A stretch of DNA of 64,000 nt from Saprospiraceae bacterium (GTDB lineage Bacteria; Bacteroidota; Bacteroidia; Chitinophagales; Saprospiraceae), in contig JAGPCT010000009.1 in NCBI GenBank assembly GCA_018057925.1, positions 39,924 to 103,923 of the forward strand, written 5' to 3'. Positions 26,946 through 37,087 of this stretch are shown here, piece after piece. Position numbers and translations under genes: made by a program. The notes under the pieces were generated by a model. That model was given only the letters and a program-made list of their open reading frames with translations. It did no database searches and was not told the origin of the DNA. Within the stretch, counting starts at the first letter, position 1; each line of letters starts with the position of its first letter.

Positions 26946-27779
26946 CTATAATTTAGAAGCAAAAAACTTGCCTCGCTGGAAATCAACCGTTATTTTATAC
27001 TTACCAGCTGAAGGTGGACCGGGAAACTGTGGATCGGAATCTTTCAATTCAAGATCACCACTTTCCCACGTTCCACCGGCTAACATGTGGTATTGTGTTC
27101 CCCATACGCCATCTTCCTGAATAAGTTTGTATCCGCCGCCGCCCGGAAGGTCAATGGTTATTTCGTAAATGGTCTCGGATACCTTAGTAAATGCCTGTAA
27201 GTCTTTAAATTCCGGCTTTAGTGGATTGTCCCAGCCATTTGGTGTTGCATCTCCTACCATCCAAAGTGTTCCTGTCGCAGGTGGCGTTACTTTAGGTGGA
27301 ATAGCATACGGTGTGGCTTGTAAAGGTAAAACATTGGAAACTAATTTTGAAAATTTGTCATCTATAGAAGCAGTTACTCTAACTTCAAGATTATAGGAGG
27401 TGCCTACCTGCAACTCCATTTGATTTAACATATAATCGTTCAGTTCCTTTACCAAAACTTTTTTCCCCAAGTCTCCATCTAAGGAAAGCTGCTTCCTGTT
27501 GGGGGTAGTGAAATTTGCCCCCTGAAGATCAAATTCCACTAAGTATGTTACATTTTGTGAACTAATTCCCGAATTAAATTGATATTCCGGATTAGTCCAA
27601 TTGAGCGAAACACCTACATTGTCCGCATTGTCGTAACTCATGGCTACTACATCGGTGCTCGCTGTCAACTTGGGAGCAGTGCCTCCTAAAAATTCTGATT
27701 TTACTTCATCCTTTTCACACGATGTAAATGAAATCAAAAACAGGAAACCACTCAATATCATTAATAAATTCTTTTTCAT
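26946..27779 (-). CDS. SusE-type surface glycan-binding lipoprotein
   Basis: The protein has 277 residues with a lipoprotein signal ending in SFTSC (cysteine near 21). The SusE N-domain (about 45-165) contains VSLNWTNPEYQFNSG, the same motif as in the following gene. One C-terminal binding module (about 180-277) has LWMVGDATPNGWDNP and a GGGYKLIQEDG strand. It lies between susD and the four-module protein, the standard order. It should bind the same polysaccharide on the outer surface. Confidence 0.85.
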   Translation of the reverse strand: MKKNLLMILSGFLFLISFTSCEKDEVKSEFLGGTAPKLTASTDVVAMSYDNADNVGVSLNWTNPEYQFNSGISSQNVTYLVEFDLQGANFTTPNRKQLSLDGDLGKKVLVKELNDYMLNQMELQVGTSYNLEVRVTASIDDKFSKLVSNVLPLQATPYAIPPKVTPPATGTLWMVGDATPNGWDNPLKPEFKDLQAFTKVSETIYEITIDLPGGGGYKLIQEDGVWGTQYHMLAGGTWESGDLELKDSDPQFPGPPSAGKYKITVDFQRGKFFASKL

Positions 27780-27890
27780 CTGTTTGTTTTTAACGTTTTT
27801 GAATGAAAGCCTACTATAGAAACAATTTTTTATTTGAAATTCTTAGAAATGTTGTGTTGTTATCTGTATTTAGCTTTCAAGTTAAATAAA

Positions 27891-29504
27891 TTAGAACCCG
27901 CTATTTTGTGATAAATTTGGATTAGATGCTCTGTTAGCACTTGGAATCGGGAATAAGTTAAACTTAGCATCTACCGCTGTTCCATTGGCTACGCCGCCTT
28001 TCCAAGGCCACAAATAGTCGCCTGAAGTAAGTTGACCATAGCGAATAAGGTCTGTTCTCCTATGGCCTTCCCAGTATAATTCTCTTGAACGTTCGTCTAA
28101 GATAGTTTGTAATGTCATGTCGGCATTTGTGAAATTGCCTGCTGTGCTTCCACCGTATGCACGGCTTCTGATTTTGTTGATATATTCCAATGCAGCACCG
28201 GCATCACCGCCTGATCCTCCTCGTAATACGGATTCGGCATAAATAAGATACATTTCAGAAAGCCTGAAAACCGGAAAGTCTGTGTCCGCAAATTCTGTTG
28301 TAGGATCTGAAACAGCACCACCATCGGATCTTACATTGACAAATTTCTTGACGTGTAATCCATTTTTAAAATCTCCAACAGATGGTATTGCGATTTGGCC
28401 TGAACTTGTACCAAATACGGATGTTGTGAACAAAGCTCTTTGGTCTGTATTGCCACTGAGGTCAGAAAATTTATCCGCCAATCCCTTTGTCGCTCTATAT
28501 CCGCCCCACCCATTATTGGTGCCATACTCGGCAAAGTCATCACCACAAGCGGCATGAATCAAGAAAGTAGTGTTGGCGTATGATTTAGACCTTAGTCCAT
28601 CGCAATTGATTGTAAAAATAAACTCATCTTTTCTAGTGTCATTGTCCGCCATAAACAAGCTGGAATAGCTTGGTTGAAGGCTGTACCCTGCATTGATTAC
28701 TTTAGAAGCATACGTGATGGCATCGGTATATTGTGCAGTGCCGGTATATACTTCAGCATTGAGATATATTCTTGCTAATAATGCCCATGCAGCAGCTTGG
28801 TCAACACGGCCGTAAACAGCTGTTTTTGCCGGCTTTAACTCACTGTCGATGGCTTTCAGTTCATTTACAATATACGTATATAAATCTTTACGACTTATTT
28901 CGCGTGGCAATTCTGTGCCGACACCATTTTCTTCCGTGATAAAGGTCGATTTTCCGAATAAGTCCATCATTACCCAATAATTGAAGGCTCTTAAAAACCT
29001 TGCTTCGGCACGGCTATTGGCAATATCTGATGCTTCACTGCCTGAAATACCTCTACCGGAGACCTTTTCAGCAGTTGATTCTCTCAGATACTCATTAATC
29101 AGTGTGATGTTGTATATTGGACGTGCATATAGCCCTAATATAAACGGATCAGACGCTGTGTATTGTAAATTGTGAAAATCATGGATAGTCTGGTCGTTCC
29201 AGGCTACAATAGCTTCGTCAGTAGGTAATTCTTGTGCATTGAAGAAGCTACGAATAAAACCAACTTGAGAACCCTCATCCAGGTTTCCTTTTATATCCGG
29301 ATTGCCGGCAGGGCCTGCATTGCCGGTTACAGCAAGTGTGCCATATAATTTTGCCAATGCAGAACGATATCCATCGGCAGTAGCATAGGCTTTATCAGGT
29401 GTTAGGTCATTGACCGGATATAGGTCGAGTTTATTTGCGCAAGACCCAAATAATACGACCAAGACCAAGCCTGTAAATATATTTTTAAAATTAATATTTA
29501 TCAT
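27891..29504 (-). CDS. SusD/RagB-type nutrient-binding lipoprotein
   Basis: The protein has 537 residues. A lipoprotein signal ends in LFGSC at about residue 22. A helical TPR-like scaffold runs through the middle, with ARFLRAFNYWVMMDLFG, AAWALLARIYLNAEVY and a C-terminal RLSEMYLIYAESVLRGG...YINKIRSRAYG stretch. The final ERSRELYWEGHRRTDLIRYG block is the strongest SusD signature. It forms the lid of the SusC channel and delivers oligosaccharides into it. It is 18 bp downstream of susC in the same operon. Confidence 0.95.
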   Translation of the reverse strand: MININFKNIFTGLVLVVLFGSCANKLDLYPVNDLTPDKAYATADGYRSALAKLYGTLAVTGNAGPAGNPDIKGNLDEGSQVGFIRSFFNAQELPTDEAIVAWNDQTIHDFHNLQYTASDPFILGLYARPIYNITLINEYLRESTAEKVSGRGISGSEASDIANSRAEARFLRAFNYWVMMDLFGKSTFITEENGVGTELPREISRKDLYTYIVNELKAIDSELKPAKTAVYGRVDQAAAWALLARIYLNAEVYTGTAQYTDAITYASKVINAGYSLQPSYSSLFMADNDTRKDEFIFTINCDGLRSKSYANTTFLIHAACGDDFAEYGTNNGWGGYRATKGLADKFSDLSGNTDQRALFTTSVFGTSSGQIAIPSVGDFKNGLHVKKFVNVRSDGGAVSDPTTEFADTDFPVFRLSEMYLIYAESVLRGGSGGDAGAALEYINKIRSRAYGGSTAGNFTNADMTLQTILDERSRELYWEGHRRTDLIRYGQLTSGDYLWPWKGGVANGTAVDAKFNLFPIPSANRASNPNLSQNSGF

Positions 29505-29522
29505 TTCAAATAATTTTGGAAT

Positions 29523-32480
29523 TTAAAAATCTAAGCTTGCGCCTATTGAATAAATACGTGGACGTGGATAAATTGTATTATCTACACCTGAGTCATTTGC
29601 CAGTTCGGGATCTAAACCTCGATATTTTGTGATGACAAATACATTTTGAATATTCGCTGATAACCTTAATGAAGCTTTATCTTTGAATACACGACCAATA
29701 TTATATCCTATATTGAAATTATCCAATCTGAAAAATGAAGCATTTTCAATAAAGTAGTCTGACAAATATTGATTGTTTAAAAACTTAGTGTCATCATAAA
29801 TAACGGATCCATTAGAAATATAATTCACCGGGTCTTCTATTCTTCTTAATGACGCTGATTGTGATGCGAAGTTGTTGTATAGATAATTGTTGAAAGAACC
29901 ATGTCCTGCAATGCCTATTGACAATTTGTTGATGATAACTTGAGTATTGAATCCTAAAGTAACATCCGGTGCAGGATTGGTATAAAGATATCGGTCATTG
30001 TCGTCGATTTGTCCGTCTCTATTCAGGTCTTCATATAAACCTTCAATAGGTGCACCGGTTTTACTGTCATATACCTGCTTATACACAAAGAAGGTATAAG
30101 GTGTATAGCCAACTTCAAACTTGCCGATACTGTTACCTGTTCCGCCGGCTATACCTGATACGTTGATTCCCTTGAAAGATGGATCCTGATTTTTCAACAA
30201 ATTAGTAATCTTAGATTCATTTTTTGCAATGTTAAAGCCTAACGACCAGATTAATTTCTCGTTTTTAATCGGAATTGTATTGATTGTTAGTTCAATCCCT
30301 TTGACATCCATATTTCCTACATTGGTTAATAGAGAAATGTCGAAGTTAGAGCCCGGAGCAACCGGTACGACGCTCAGTAAATCTTTGGTTTCTTTACGAT
30401 AGAAATCCAAGCTACCGGTAATTCTATCATTGGCAAAGCCAAAATCTAAGCCGACATTGGTGGTAGTGGTTGTTTCCCATTTTATATTAGCGTCATAGGC
30501 ATTAGGTCTAATAAATGGGTAAAATTGATTGCCAAATTGATATTGGGCTGTACTGCTACTTACACCATATACAGGAAGATAAGAATAATAAGAACCAATA
30601 TCTTGTTGTCCTGTAACCCCATAGCCTAACCTAAGTTTCAAATCAGAAACTACTTTGCTCTTGCTGAAGAATTCTTCTCTCATTTTCCATGCTACCGCTG
30701 CAGCAGGGAAGTATCCAACGCGGTTGTCTTTTGAAAACTTAGAAGAAGCGTCTCTACGTATAGATCCTGTGATTAAATATTTATTTGCCAAAGTTAAATT
30801 GACTCGACCAAAATAGGATTCTAATCTAAATTGAGGCTTATCTGTTTTAAATGTAGGTTGTGTGCCTGCAATAGCTGTGTCGCCTGTGACAGAATAAGAA
30901 GGATAGTTATAGACATCCGTATAGAAATCCTGATAGCTATGACCTGCCAATACGTCGATCGATGAATTTTTACCTAATTTCTTTTCGTAGTAAAGAGAAA
31001 GGTCAATTAAGGTATTGGATTTACCTTGTTTGTATTCTGTTCGGCGTCCTCCCGTTTGGTAATTGGTGGCGGATAAAGGAGAGAACTCATCCTTGCCACT
31101 TCCTTGTATTTTATCCATACCTAAATTGGCTTGTACGTGTAGGTCCGGTAAGAAAGGTAAGCTATAGTCCGCTTGAATATTTCCGATAAATCTACTTACG
31201 GTGGAAGTATTGTCTCTTAGTTCCAATAATCCGACCGGGTTTCTTGTCGCCAATAAGTTGACGGTATTTTCATTTTGTAACCATTCGTAATAATCGCCAA
31301 ATTTATTGCTTGCATTGACCGACTGAGTCGGGTCAAATGATACAGCTGCACCAATGGCTCCTTCGTCGGCCCAAACATTTTTTGTCTGGCTACCTTTTAT
31401 TGCAATATTGATTTTTAAGTCGTCATCCAAAAAGGTTGGATTGATATTCAAACTCCCTGAAAGACGCTTAAAGTTGTTGGTTTTTAATATACCATCTTGA
31501 TTATCAAATCCTACAGAGGCTCTGAAGGGAAAATCGGCCAAGGTGCCTCCAACACTAAGGTTGTTGTTGTTGCCAAAAGCAGAACGATAGATTTGATCCT
31601 GCCAGTCCGTATTGGCGCTACCGAGTAACTTGATGTAATTTTGATTGCCTGTACCATTTACAATAGCTCTGATTTGATCGCCATCATAAACATCCACTTT
31701 CTTTGATATTTGAGAAATAGAAACCTGTGTATTGAAATTCCAGGATAATTTGCCGGGATTCCCCTTTTTTGTTGTTATGATGATAACACCATTAGAAGCT
31801 CTGGAGCCATAAAGCGCCGTTGCAGAAGCATCTTTAAGGACTGAAATAGACTCTATATCATCTGAATTGATGGTGTTGAGCAAATTGCCGGAACCCGCAA
31901 TTCCGTTACTTTCTACCGGCACTCCATCAATGACGATAAGTGGGTCGTTGCTGGCATTGAGGGAAGCTCCACCTCTGATACGGATACGTGAACCACCACC
32001 CGCAGAACCGCCGCCACTCGTAACTTGAAGACCTGCAACTTTACCGGTAAGTAATTGTTCCGGAGTGGCTATATTACCACGCTGGAAGTCTTTTTCTCCG
32101 ACAGAAGTCACTGATCCGGTCAAGTCTTCCTTTTTTCTGGTACCATAAGCTACTACCACGACATTGTCCAAGACTTGTATGTCTTGTTCCAGCGTAACAG
32201 TAACGTTGACAGATGTACGATTACTTAAATCAACATTGACTACCTGAGTAGTGTAGCCGATTGAAGAAACAGTGATGGAAACAAGTTTTCCACTTATGTT
32301 TTCCAACCTAAAGTTTCCATTGATATCCGTGACAGTACCAGTTGTGGTGCCTGTCTGTAAAACAGTTGCTCCTATTAGTCCATCTCCATTGGAATCTAAC
32401 ACACTGCCGCTAATTACGGATTGTGCTTGAAGAAATGAAAAGGATAGCAGGGCAAGCATTGTAAAAAAACATTGCTTCAT
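29523..32480 (-). CDS. SusC/RagA-type TonB-linked outer-membrane transporter
   Basis: The protein has 985 residues. Signal peptide to about residue 19 (FLQAQ). Then comes a carboxypeptidase-D-like domain (about 22-105, VISGSVLDSNGDGLIGATVLQTGTTTGTVTD), a VVAYGTRKKEDLTGSV linker and the plug with the GGGSRIRIRGGASLNASNDPLIVIDGVPV signature. The 22-strand barrel follows and the last strand ends in SIGASLDF. It imports oligosaccharides across the outer membrane using TonB energy, with SusD as lid. First gene of the operon. Members this size usually take glycans; no glycoside hydrolase or sensor gene lies next to it, which is unusual for a polysaccharide utilisation locus. Confidence 0.95.
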   Translation of the reverse strand: MKQCFFTMLALLSFSFLQAQSVISGSVLDSNGDGLIGATVLQTGTTTGTVTDINGNFRLENISGKLVSITVSSIGYTTQVVNVDLSNRTSVNVTVTLEQDIQVLDNVVVVAYGTRKKEDLTGSVTSVGEKDFQRGNIATPEQLLTGKVAGLQVTSGGGSAGGGSRIRIRGGASLNASNDPLIVIDGVPVESNGIAGSGNLLNTINSDDIESISVLKDASATALYGSRASNGVIIITTKKGNPGKLSWNFNTQVSISQISKKVDVYDGDQIRAIVNGTGNQNYIKLLGSANTDWQDQIYRSAFGNNNNLSVGGTLADFPFRASVGFDNQDGILKTNNFKRLSGSLNINPTFLDDDLKINIAIKGSQTKNVWADEGAIGAAVSFDPTQSVNASNKFGDYYEWLQNENTVNLLATRNPVGLLELRDNTSTVSRFIGNIQADYSLPFLPDLHVQANLGMDKIQGSGKDEFSPLSATNYQTGGRRTEYKQGKSNTLIDLSLYYEKKLGKNSSIDVLAGHSYQDFYTDVYNYPSYSVTGDTAIAGTQPTFKTDKPQFRLESYFGRVNLTLANKYLITGSIRRDASSKFSKDNRVGYFPAAAVAWKMREEFFSKSKVVSDLKLRLGYGVTGQQDIGSYYSYLPVYGVSSSTAQYQFGNQFYPFIRPNAYDANIKWETTTTTNVGLDFGFANDRITGSLDFYRKETKDLLSVVPVAPGSNFDISLLTNVGNMDVKGIELTINTIPIKNEKLIWSLGFNIAKNESKITNLLKNQDPSFKGINVSGIAGGTGNSIGKFEVGYTPYTFFVYKQVYDSKTGAPIEGLYEDLNRDGQIDDNDRYLYTNPAPDVTLGFNTQVIINKLSIGIAGHGSFNNYLYNNFASQSASLRRIEDPVNYISNGSVIYDDTKFLNNQYLSDYFIENASFFRLDNFNIGYNIGRVFKDKASLRLSANIQNVFVITKYRGLDPELANDSGVDNTIYPRPRIYSIGASLDF

Positions 32481-32529
32481 AAAACTAACTTTTGAATTAT
32501 AAATTTTTTGTTCAAAATGATTTTTACTA

Positions 32530-32546
32530 TGTGTAAAAATTACACA
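32530..32546. promoter_or_regulatory. palindrome in the susC leader
   Basis: TGTGTAA-AAA-TTACACA is a perfect 7-bp dyad located between the candidate susC promoter and its start codon. It could be an operator for a dimeric regulator or a leader hairpin. Confidence 0.3.
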
Positions 32547-32556
32547 TTAATCATAG

Positions 32557-32588
32557 CGAAGATAATTCCTTTAGTTTGATTAGGGAAA
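32557..32588 (-). promoter_or_regulatory. candidate promoter of the Sus-type operon
   Basis: On the minus strand TTTC (32588-32585) and TATCTTCG (32564-32557) are 20 bp apart, one base each from the Bacteroidota consensus. The susC start at 32480 is about 75 bp downstream. Confidence 0.4.
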
Positions 32589-32899
32589 TATTTCAAGGCT
32601 TTTTTACAAATAAAATTTAGATTCTTTGTTTTAAATTAAATAATAATATTTTATTTTAATTTTATTACCCAATAATCGTTTGAAAATGATAGATTTAACC
32701 GATTCTTTGTTCAAGTCACAATATTTAATTTGCTTCGTGTTAATGATACAATAAGATAATAAATTAATTTATTGTGGATGGAGGACTGACCCTTTGATGT
32801 AATCAATATCTACTTCTTTTTAATAAAATATTGTTAAGATTAATTTTTTACAAGGTTAGCTATATACTATTTTAGTGCTAAATACGGTTATAAAATGTA

Positions 32900-33352
32900 A
32901 TGAATCCACTTTTTTTTACTGTATTATTTTTAATTCCTTTGAATGGGGATTACGAGTTGTTTAAAGTAAAAGTCATTCAATTGGTGAATGAATATCGGTT
33001 GAATGGTTGTAATTGTGGTAATCAGTATATGAAGCCTGTGACTCCTTTAAATTGGAATGATGCCTTGGGTCACTCAGCGGCGGTACATGCAATAGATATG
33101 GAGAAAAACCATTATTTTAGTCATCAAAGTTCCAATGGAATGAGCATTAGTGGTAGAATAAGTCAAACTGGATATGATTGGGGCAGGGTAGCAGAGAATA
33201 TTGCTTATGGGCAAACGAGCCTTAGGCAAGTGATTGAAGGTTGGATGGAAAGTCCAAGTCATTGTATAAACATTATGAATCCTGATTTCAGAGATTTAGG
33301 TGTTGCAAAAAAAGGTAAATATTGGGTTATGGATCTTGGTGTTGAAAGATAA
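32900..33352 (+). CDS. CAP (SCP-like) domain secreted protein
   Basis: The protein has 150 residues. The N-terminal hydrophobic segment (about 2-16) is a short export signal. The CAP core is complete: LNWNDALGHSAAVHAIDMEKNHYFSH with the conserved His and Glu, then AENIAYGQ, VIEGWMESPSHCINIMNPDF and a terminal YWVMDLG strand. The family includes plant PR-1 and bacterial YkwD proteins; biochemical role is unsettled, possibly lipid or peptide binding outside the cell. One Cys pair (near residues 32 and 34) is unusual. It stands alone. Confidence 0.88.
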   Translation: MNPLFFTVLFLIPLNGDYELFKVKVIQLVNEYRLNGCNCGNQYMKPVTPLNWNDALGHSAAVHAIDMEKNHYFSHQSSNGMSISGRISQTGYDWGRVAENIAYGQTSLRQVIEGWMESPSHCINIMNPDFRDLGVAKKGKYWVMDLGVER

Positions 33353-33396
33353 CAAAGTTAAACCTTGATAGTTGATTGTTATTCTTAGGTGTTAAT

Positions 33397-34680
33397 TTAT
33401 CTAAAATGGTTGATATAAAAGTCCACGACACGCTGATCCACCATAATATCCCTTTGTCTAAGAGGCTTTTTCAGGACAATACCTTCTAAAGTGGTGCATC
33501 TGCTGAGGGCTACATAGGTTTGCCCGAATTCAAATGCTCCTCCCTCCATGTCGAGAATAACCTTTTCGAAGGTTTGTCCTTGGCTCTTATGGATGGACAT
33601 TGCCCAGGCGAGTTTTACAGGAAAGGCTTCGAGTGTCCCGACCACTTCGGGCTTGATTTGTGCATCAGCATCTGGATCCAGTCGATAACGAATCATATCC
33701 CACGTCGCACGCCCTATCGTCACTTCTTTATCATCGTGATTAAGGCGAATCCGAATAAGATTGGTATCCAGGTCTGTTACGATTCCAAGACTTCCATTGA
33801 CATATTCTTTATCCGGATCATTTTTTACAAAAATAACTTGAGCACCTACCTTGATTCTCAAGACCGGATCGGTCGGCATATTATTTGGGTTGTATTCGCC
33901 GGTGATGGTGGGAAGATAAGTGCGTTCTTCGTTTGGTAGCTCTGCCAGCTTTTGTTGATTTATCCGTTGCATAGTAGCATTTCTCGGACTCAAATAGATG
34001 TAACCTTCTTGGTCAAAATCAGGATCAACGTTTTCATTTAATGCTGTGAGTGAGTCGTAGTCAATGTCTCCCATTCTTATCTCATCTAATAGGCGGATAA
34101 AGGATCGATCTGTTTGGCGATATACCATGGAGAGGTTGATATATCTCATGTTGTGCAGTTGTTGCCATATTTCCGATGCAAAGAAATAGGCCGAGGTATA
34201 ATTATTTTGAAAAAAATGTTTTTCTTCAACACTACTTACAATGGGTGGAAGCTGGTATATATCACCAAAAGCAACAAGTCGGATACCTCCAAATGGTTTG
34301 TTGTTATTTCGATGTAGCTGAAGGATTTTGTTTATACCGTCTAAAATATCCGCCCGTACCATAGATATTTCGTCCAAAATCAAAATTTCCAGCTTGTTGA
34401 CAATTCTTTTTAATGACGGCGTATATTTTATATCACTTGGTAGTATGAGACGAGGAGGAAATTTGAAAAAGCTATGAATAGTCTGTCCGTGGACTTTTAG
34501 GGCTGCAATACCTGTAGGAGCAAGGATAACAACGTTTTTAGAAGTTGTGCGCCGAAATAAGTCGAGCAGGGTAGATTTACCAGTTCCTGCTTTGCCGGTA
34601 ATAAAGAGATGTTCCCTGCTGTATTCTATTTCATCTAAGCAATCAATATATTCTTGTGATAATTTAAATATTTTTTCCAT
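33397..34680 (-). CDS. Pif1/RecD-like superfamily 1 DNA helicase
   Basis: The protein has 427 residues. The helicase motifs are in order: Walker A GKAGTGKST (29-37), motif Ia LAPTGIAALKVHGQTIHSFF, Walker B LILDEISM (100-107), motif III FGDIYQLPP, and motif VI near VALSRCT, after the AWAMSIHKSQGQT stretch. This set and the short length fit the Pif1-like family common in Bacteroidota, which unwinds DNA 5' to 3'. Its start codon overlaps the symporter stop by one base (TAATG), an operon although the functions do not match. Confidence 0.88.
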   Translation of the reverse strand: MEKIFKLSQEYIDCLDEIEYSREHLFITGKAGTGKSTLLDLFRRTTSKNVVILAPTGIAALKVHGQTIHSFFKFPPRLILPSDIKYTPSLKRIVNKLEILILDEISMVRADILDGINKILQLHRNNNKPFGGIRLVAFGDIYQLPPIVSSVEEKHFFQNNYTSAYFFASEIWQQLHNMRYINLSMVYRQTDRSFIRLLDEIRMGDIDYDSLTALNENVDPDFDQEGYIYLSPRNATMQRINQQKLAELPNEERTYLPTITGEYNPNNMPTDPVLRIKVGAQVIFVKNDPDKEYVNGSLGIVTDLDTNLIRIRLNHDDKEVTIGRATWDMIRYRLDPDADAQIKPEVVGTLEAFPVKLAWAMSIHKSQGQTFEKVILDMEGGAFEFGQTYVALSRCTTLEGIVLKKPLRQRDIMVDQRVVDFYINHFR

Positions 34681-36182
34681 TATATGGAATGACTTACTTT
34701 TCCTACCGAAACAATTCTAAGTCCAATAAAGATTAATAGCCCATTGAGCGCCAAATTTAAGAATCCAAATTGAAATCCTCCAAACAGCCATGCTGAGTTA
34801 TAGTCAAGAGCCCACGTAATTAGTGGACATAAAATGCATATCCAAGGAACCCATTTGTTATTGGGAATATGCTTGGTAAATATGGCAAATGAAAACAAGC
34901 CGAGCAGTGGTCCATAAGTCAATCCGGCTATTTTGAAGACGAGATTGATGACGGCACTATTGTTGGTGTAATAGAATACCATGATGATCATAAATAGCAC
35001 AACAGAGATGCCTAGATGCACCATTGATCTTATTCTTTTGTTTTTTCTTTCCGGGTAATTCTTTTTTTCTAAATCCAGAAAGTCAATGCAGATGGAGGTT
35101 GTCAGTGCCGTCAATGCAGAATCTGAACTTGAATATGTGCTCGCTATAAGTCCCACAAAAAATAAAATACATACTGTAACACCAAGATATTGCATGGCCA
35201 ACATAGGGAAAAGCTCGTCAGATAATTCAGGTAATGGTATATTTTGCTTTGCTGCGTAGAGGTAAAGTGAGGCGCCAAGGGTTAGGAATAAAGTGACTAC
35301 AATGACCAAATTAATGCAAAAAATAAACATATTTTTTTGGGAATCTTTCAAGGTACGACAGGATAAGTTTTTTTGCATCATATCCTGATCCAGTCCGGTC
35401 ATTACAATGGCAATCAATGCACCGCTTAAGAATTGTTTGAAGAAATTATTGGGATCTGACCACCCATCTTGAAAGAAGAAGATTTGACTGTATTCGCTAT
35501 GATATACCTGTTGAGCCATTTCTATGACATTGTTGCCAAGGGACTTACTTATGATAACAATACACATAACTAAGGCGCTTAACATACTAAAAGTCAAAAG
35601 TACATCTGTATATAAAATAGTGTTAATGCCACCCTTTGCTGTGTATAAATAAATTAATCCTATGGTCAAGAAAACGGTTGCTCCAAATGGAAGTCCCAAT
35701 GGCGCTGTACAGAAATTGTGTAACACGATAGCGGCAAGGTAAAGGCGTAATGCAGAACCTACACCTCGGCTTATCAGGAAAAATGTAGCTCCGGTCTTAT
35801 AAGATGAAAAACCAAGCCTTTTCTCCAAATAGCCGTATATAGATGTCAGATTATGTTTGTAATAAAGAGGTAACAATACCGAACCGATGACGAGGTAGCC
35901 GGCAAGGTTGCCCATTACAAATTGTAAGTAAGAGAAAAATTTATTGGCACCATCAACACCAACCTTCCCCGGTACACTGATAAATGTTACTCCGGACAAT
36001 GAAGCACCTATCATACCAATGGATACTAAGATCCAGGGTGCATTTCTACCTGCTAAAAAGAATTTACTATTGCTTGAGTTTTTTCCGGTGAAATACGATA
36101 TGGCAATTAAAACACTGAAATATATACCGATGATAGCAAGAATAGCATAAGGCGATAAAAGAGAATGGTAATTACCTAACAT
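34680..36182 (-). CDS. sodium:solute symporter (SSS family)
   Basis: A 500-residue membrane protein with about 13 hydrophobic segments. The SSS family pattern is visible: a first-helix FTGKNSSNSKFFLAGRNAPWILVSIGMIGASLSGVTFISVPG block, then SRGVGSALRLYLAA, and the YTAKGGINTILYTDVLL stretch typical of the family. Late helices include VGLIASTYSSSDSALTALTTS, the characteristic Na+ site region. It should couple Na+ entry to uptake of a sugar, amino acid or similar solute; substrate not inferable. It overlaps the helicase gene by one base. Confidence 0.88.
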   Translation of the reverse strand: MLGNYHSLLSPYAILAIIGIYFSVLIAISYFTGKNSSNSKFFLAGRNAPWILVSIGMIGASLSGVTFISVPGKVGVDGANKFFSYLQFVMGNLAGYLVIGSVLLPLYYKHNLTSIYGYLEKRLGFSSYKTGATFFLISRGVGSALRLYLAAIVLHNFCTAPLGLPFGATVFLTIGLIYLYTAKGGINTILYTDVLLTFSMLSALVMCIVIISKSLGNNVIEMAQQVYHSEYSQIFFFQDGWSDPNNFFKQFLSGALIAIVMTGLDQDMMQKNLSCRTLKDSQKNMFIFCINLVIVVTLFLTLGASLYLYAAKQNIPLPELSDELFPMLAMQYLGVTVCILFFVGLIASTYSSSDSALTALTTSICIDFLDLEKKNYPERKNKRIRSMVHLGISVVLFMIIMVFYYTNNSAVINLVFKIAGLTYGPLLGLFSFAIFTKHIPNNKWVPWICILCPLITWALDYNSAWLFGGFQFGFLNLALNGLLIFIGLRIVSVGKVSHSI

Positions 36183-36403
36183 ATTTTCTGTTTAAAAAGA
36201 CAAAGAAAATGAATATTTGTGAATACTGATGTCTTATGCTAAGATTATTATATTTAACCCAAAATTCGTATAAAAAAATATTGAATCTATAAAAAAACGA
36301 TAATCAGTATGTAATTAAAATTGTTGAAACAATAAGCGTATTGGGATTTCTTTCAAAATCAGTACACTTTGGTGTTGGAAAATCTAGATAGTGGAATTCG
36401 CAA

Positions 36404-37075
36404 TTAACCCTGAAGTTTCTCACCATAAGCTAAGTCCCCTGCATCGCCCAAGCCCGGAACAATATATGACTTGGCAGTAAGTTCTTCGTCAATGGCGCCG
36501 ACCCATATTTTTATAGCGGGGTAGAGGCGTCTTACCTGATCTATAGCGTATTCTGATGCTATAACGGAAATGAGGTGTATCTCTTTGGGTGTGCCATAAT
36601 TTTCAATCATTTTCATGGCGTTATCCAGAGAAGAACCGGTAGCGAGCATTGAATCAGTGAAGATGACAACTTTATTATTAAGGTTGGGACAAGTGATATA
36701 ATCCATTTTGATGTCAAAGCTACCGTCGGGTTTTTCTTTTCGATAGGCAGCGATAAAGCCTGTCTCTGCTTGATCCATTAATTTGAGGACACCATATTGT
36801 AAGGGAATTCCTGCTCTTAAAATAGAAAGTAGAACAATGGAATCGTCAATTGTTTCAATGAAAGTGGAACCTAATGAAGTTTGAACTTCTTCTGCAGAAT
36901 AGTTGAGAGATTTAGAAACTTCGTATGCTGCCAGAATACCAAATTTCTCTAAGTTATTTCTAAATTTAGCTCTATCCTTTTGGATATGGACGTGCCGCAA
37001 CTCATAAACAATTTGGTTGATAAATGAATTGGTTTCTGAAAGATTAATAACTATTTTAGAAGTTTGTTTCTCCAT
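36404..37075 (-). CDS. upp: uracil phosphoribosyltransferase
   Basis: The protein has 223 residues. The PRPP loop FTDSMLATGSS (139-149) is the exact UPRTase variant of the phosphoribosyltransferase signature. The flexible-loop region around SILRAGIPLQYGV and the C-terminal uracil-binding IVPGLGDAGDLAYG block are present. It converts uracil and PRPP to UMP in the pyrimidine salvage pathway. It lies 12 bp downstream of marC in the same direction, so it is probably the last gene of the cmk-marC-upp run. Confidence 0.95.
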   Translation of the reverse strand: MEKQTSKIVINLSETNSFINQIVYELRHVHIQKDRAKFRNNLEKFGILAAYEVSKSLNYSAEEVQTSLGSTFIETIDDSIVLLSILRAGIPLQYGVLKLMDQAETGFIAAYRKEKPDGSFDIKMDYITCPNLNNKVVIFTDSMLATGSSLDNAMKMIENYGTPKEIHLISVIASEYAIDQVRRLYPAIKIWVGAIDEELTAKSYIVPGLGDAGDLAYGEKLQG

Positions 37076-37087
37076 AAGTTGACCTTG

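Larger units (their letters stand above)
32481..32899. other. 419-bp AT-rich spacer between divergent genes
   Basis: It lies between susC and the CAP-domain gene, so it should hold both promoters. The susC side has a candidate promoter (32557-32588) and a leader palindrome (32530-32546). Nothing identifiable on the other side. Confidence 0.45.
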
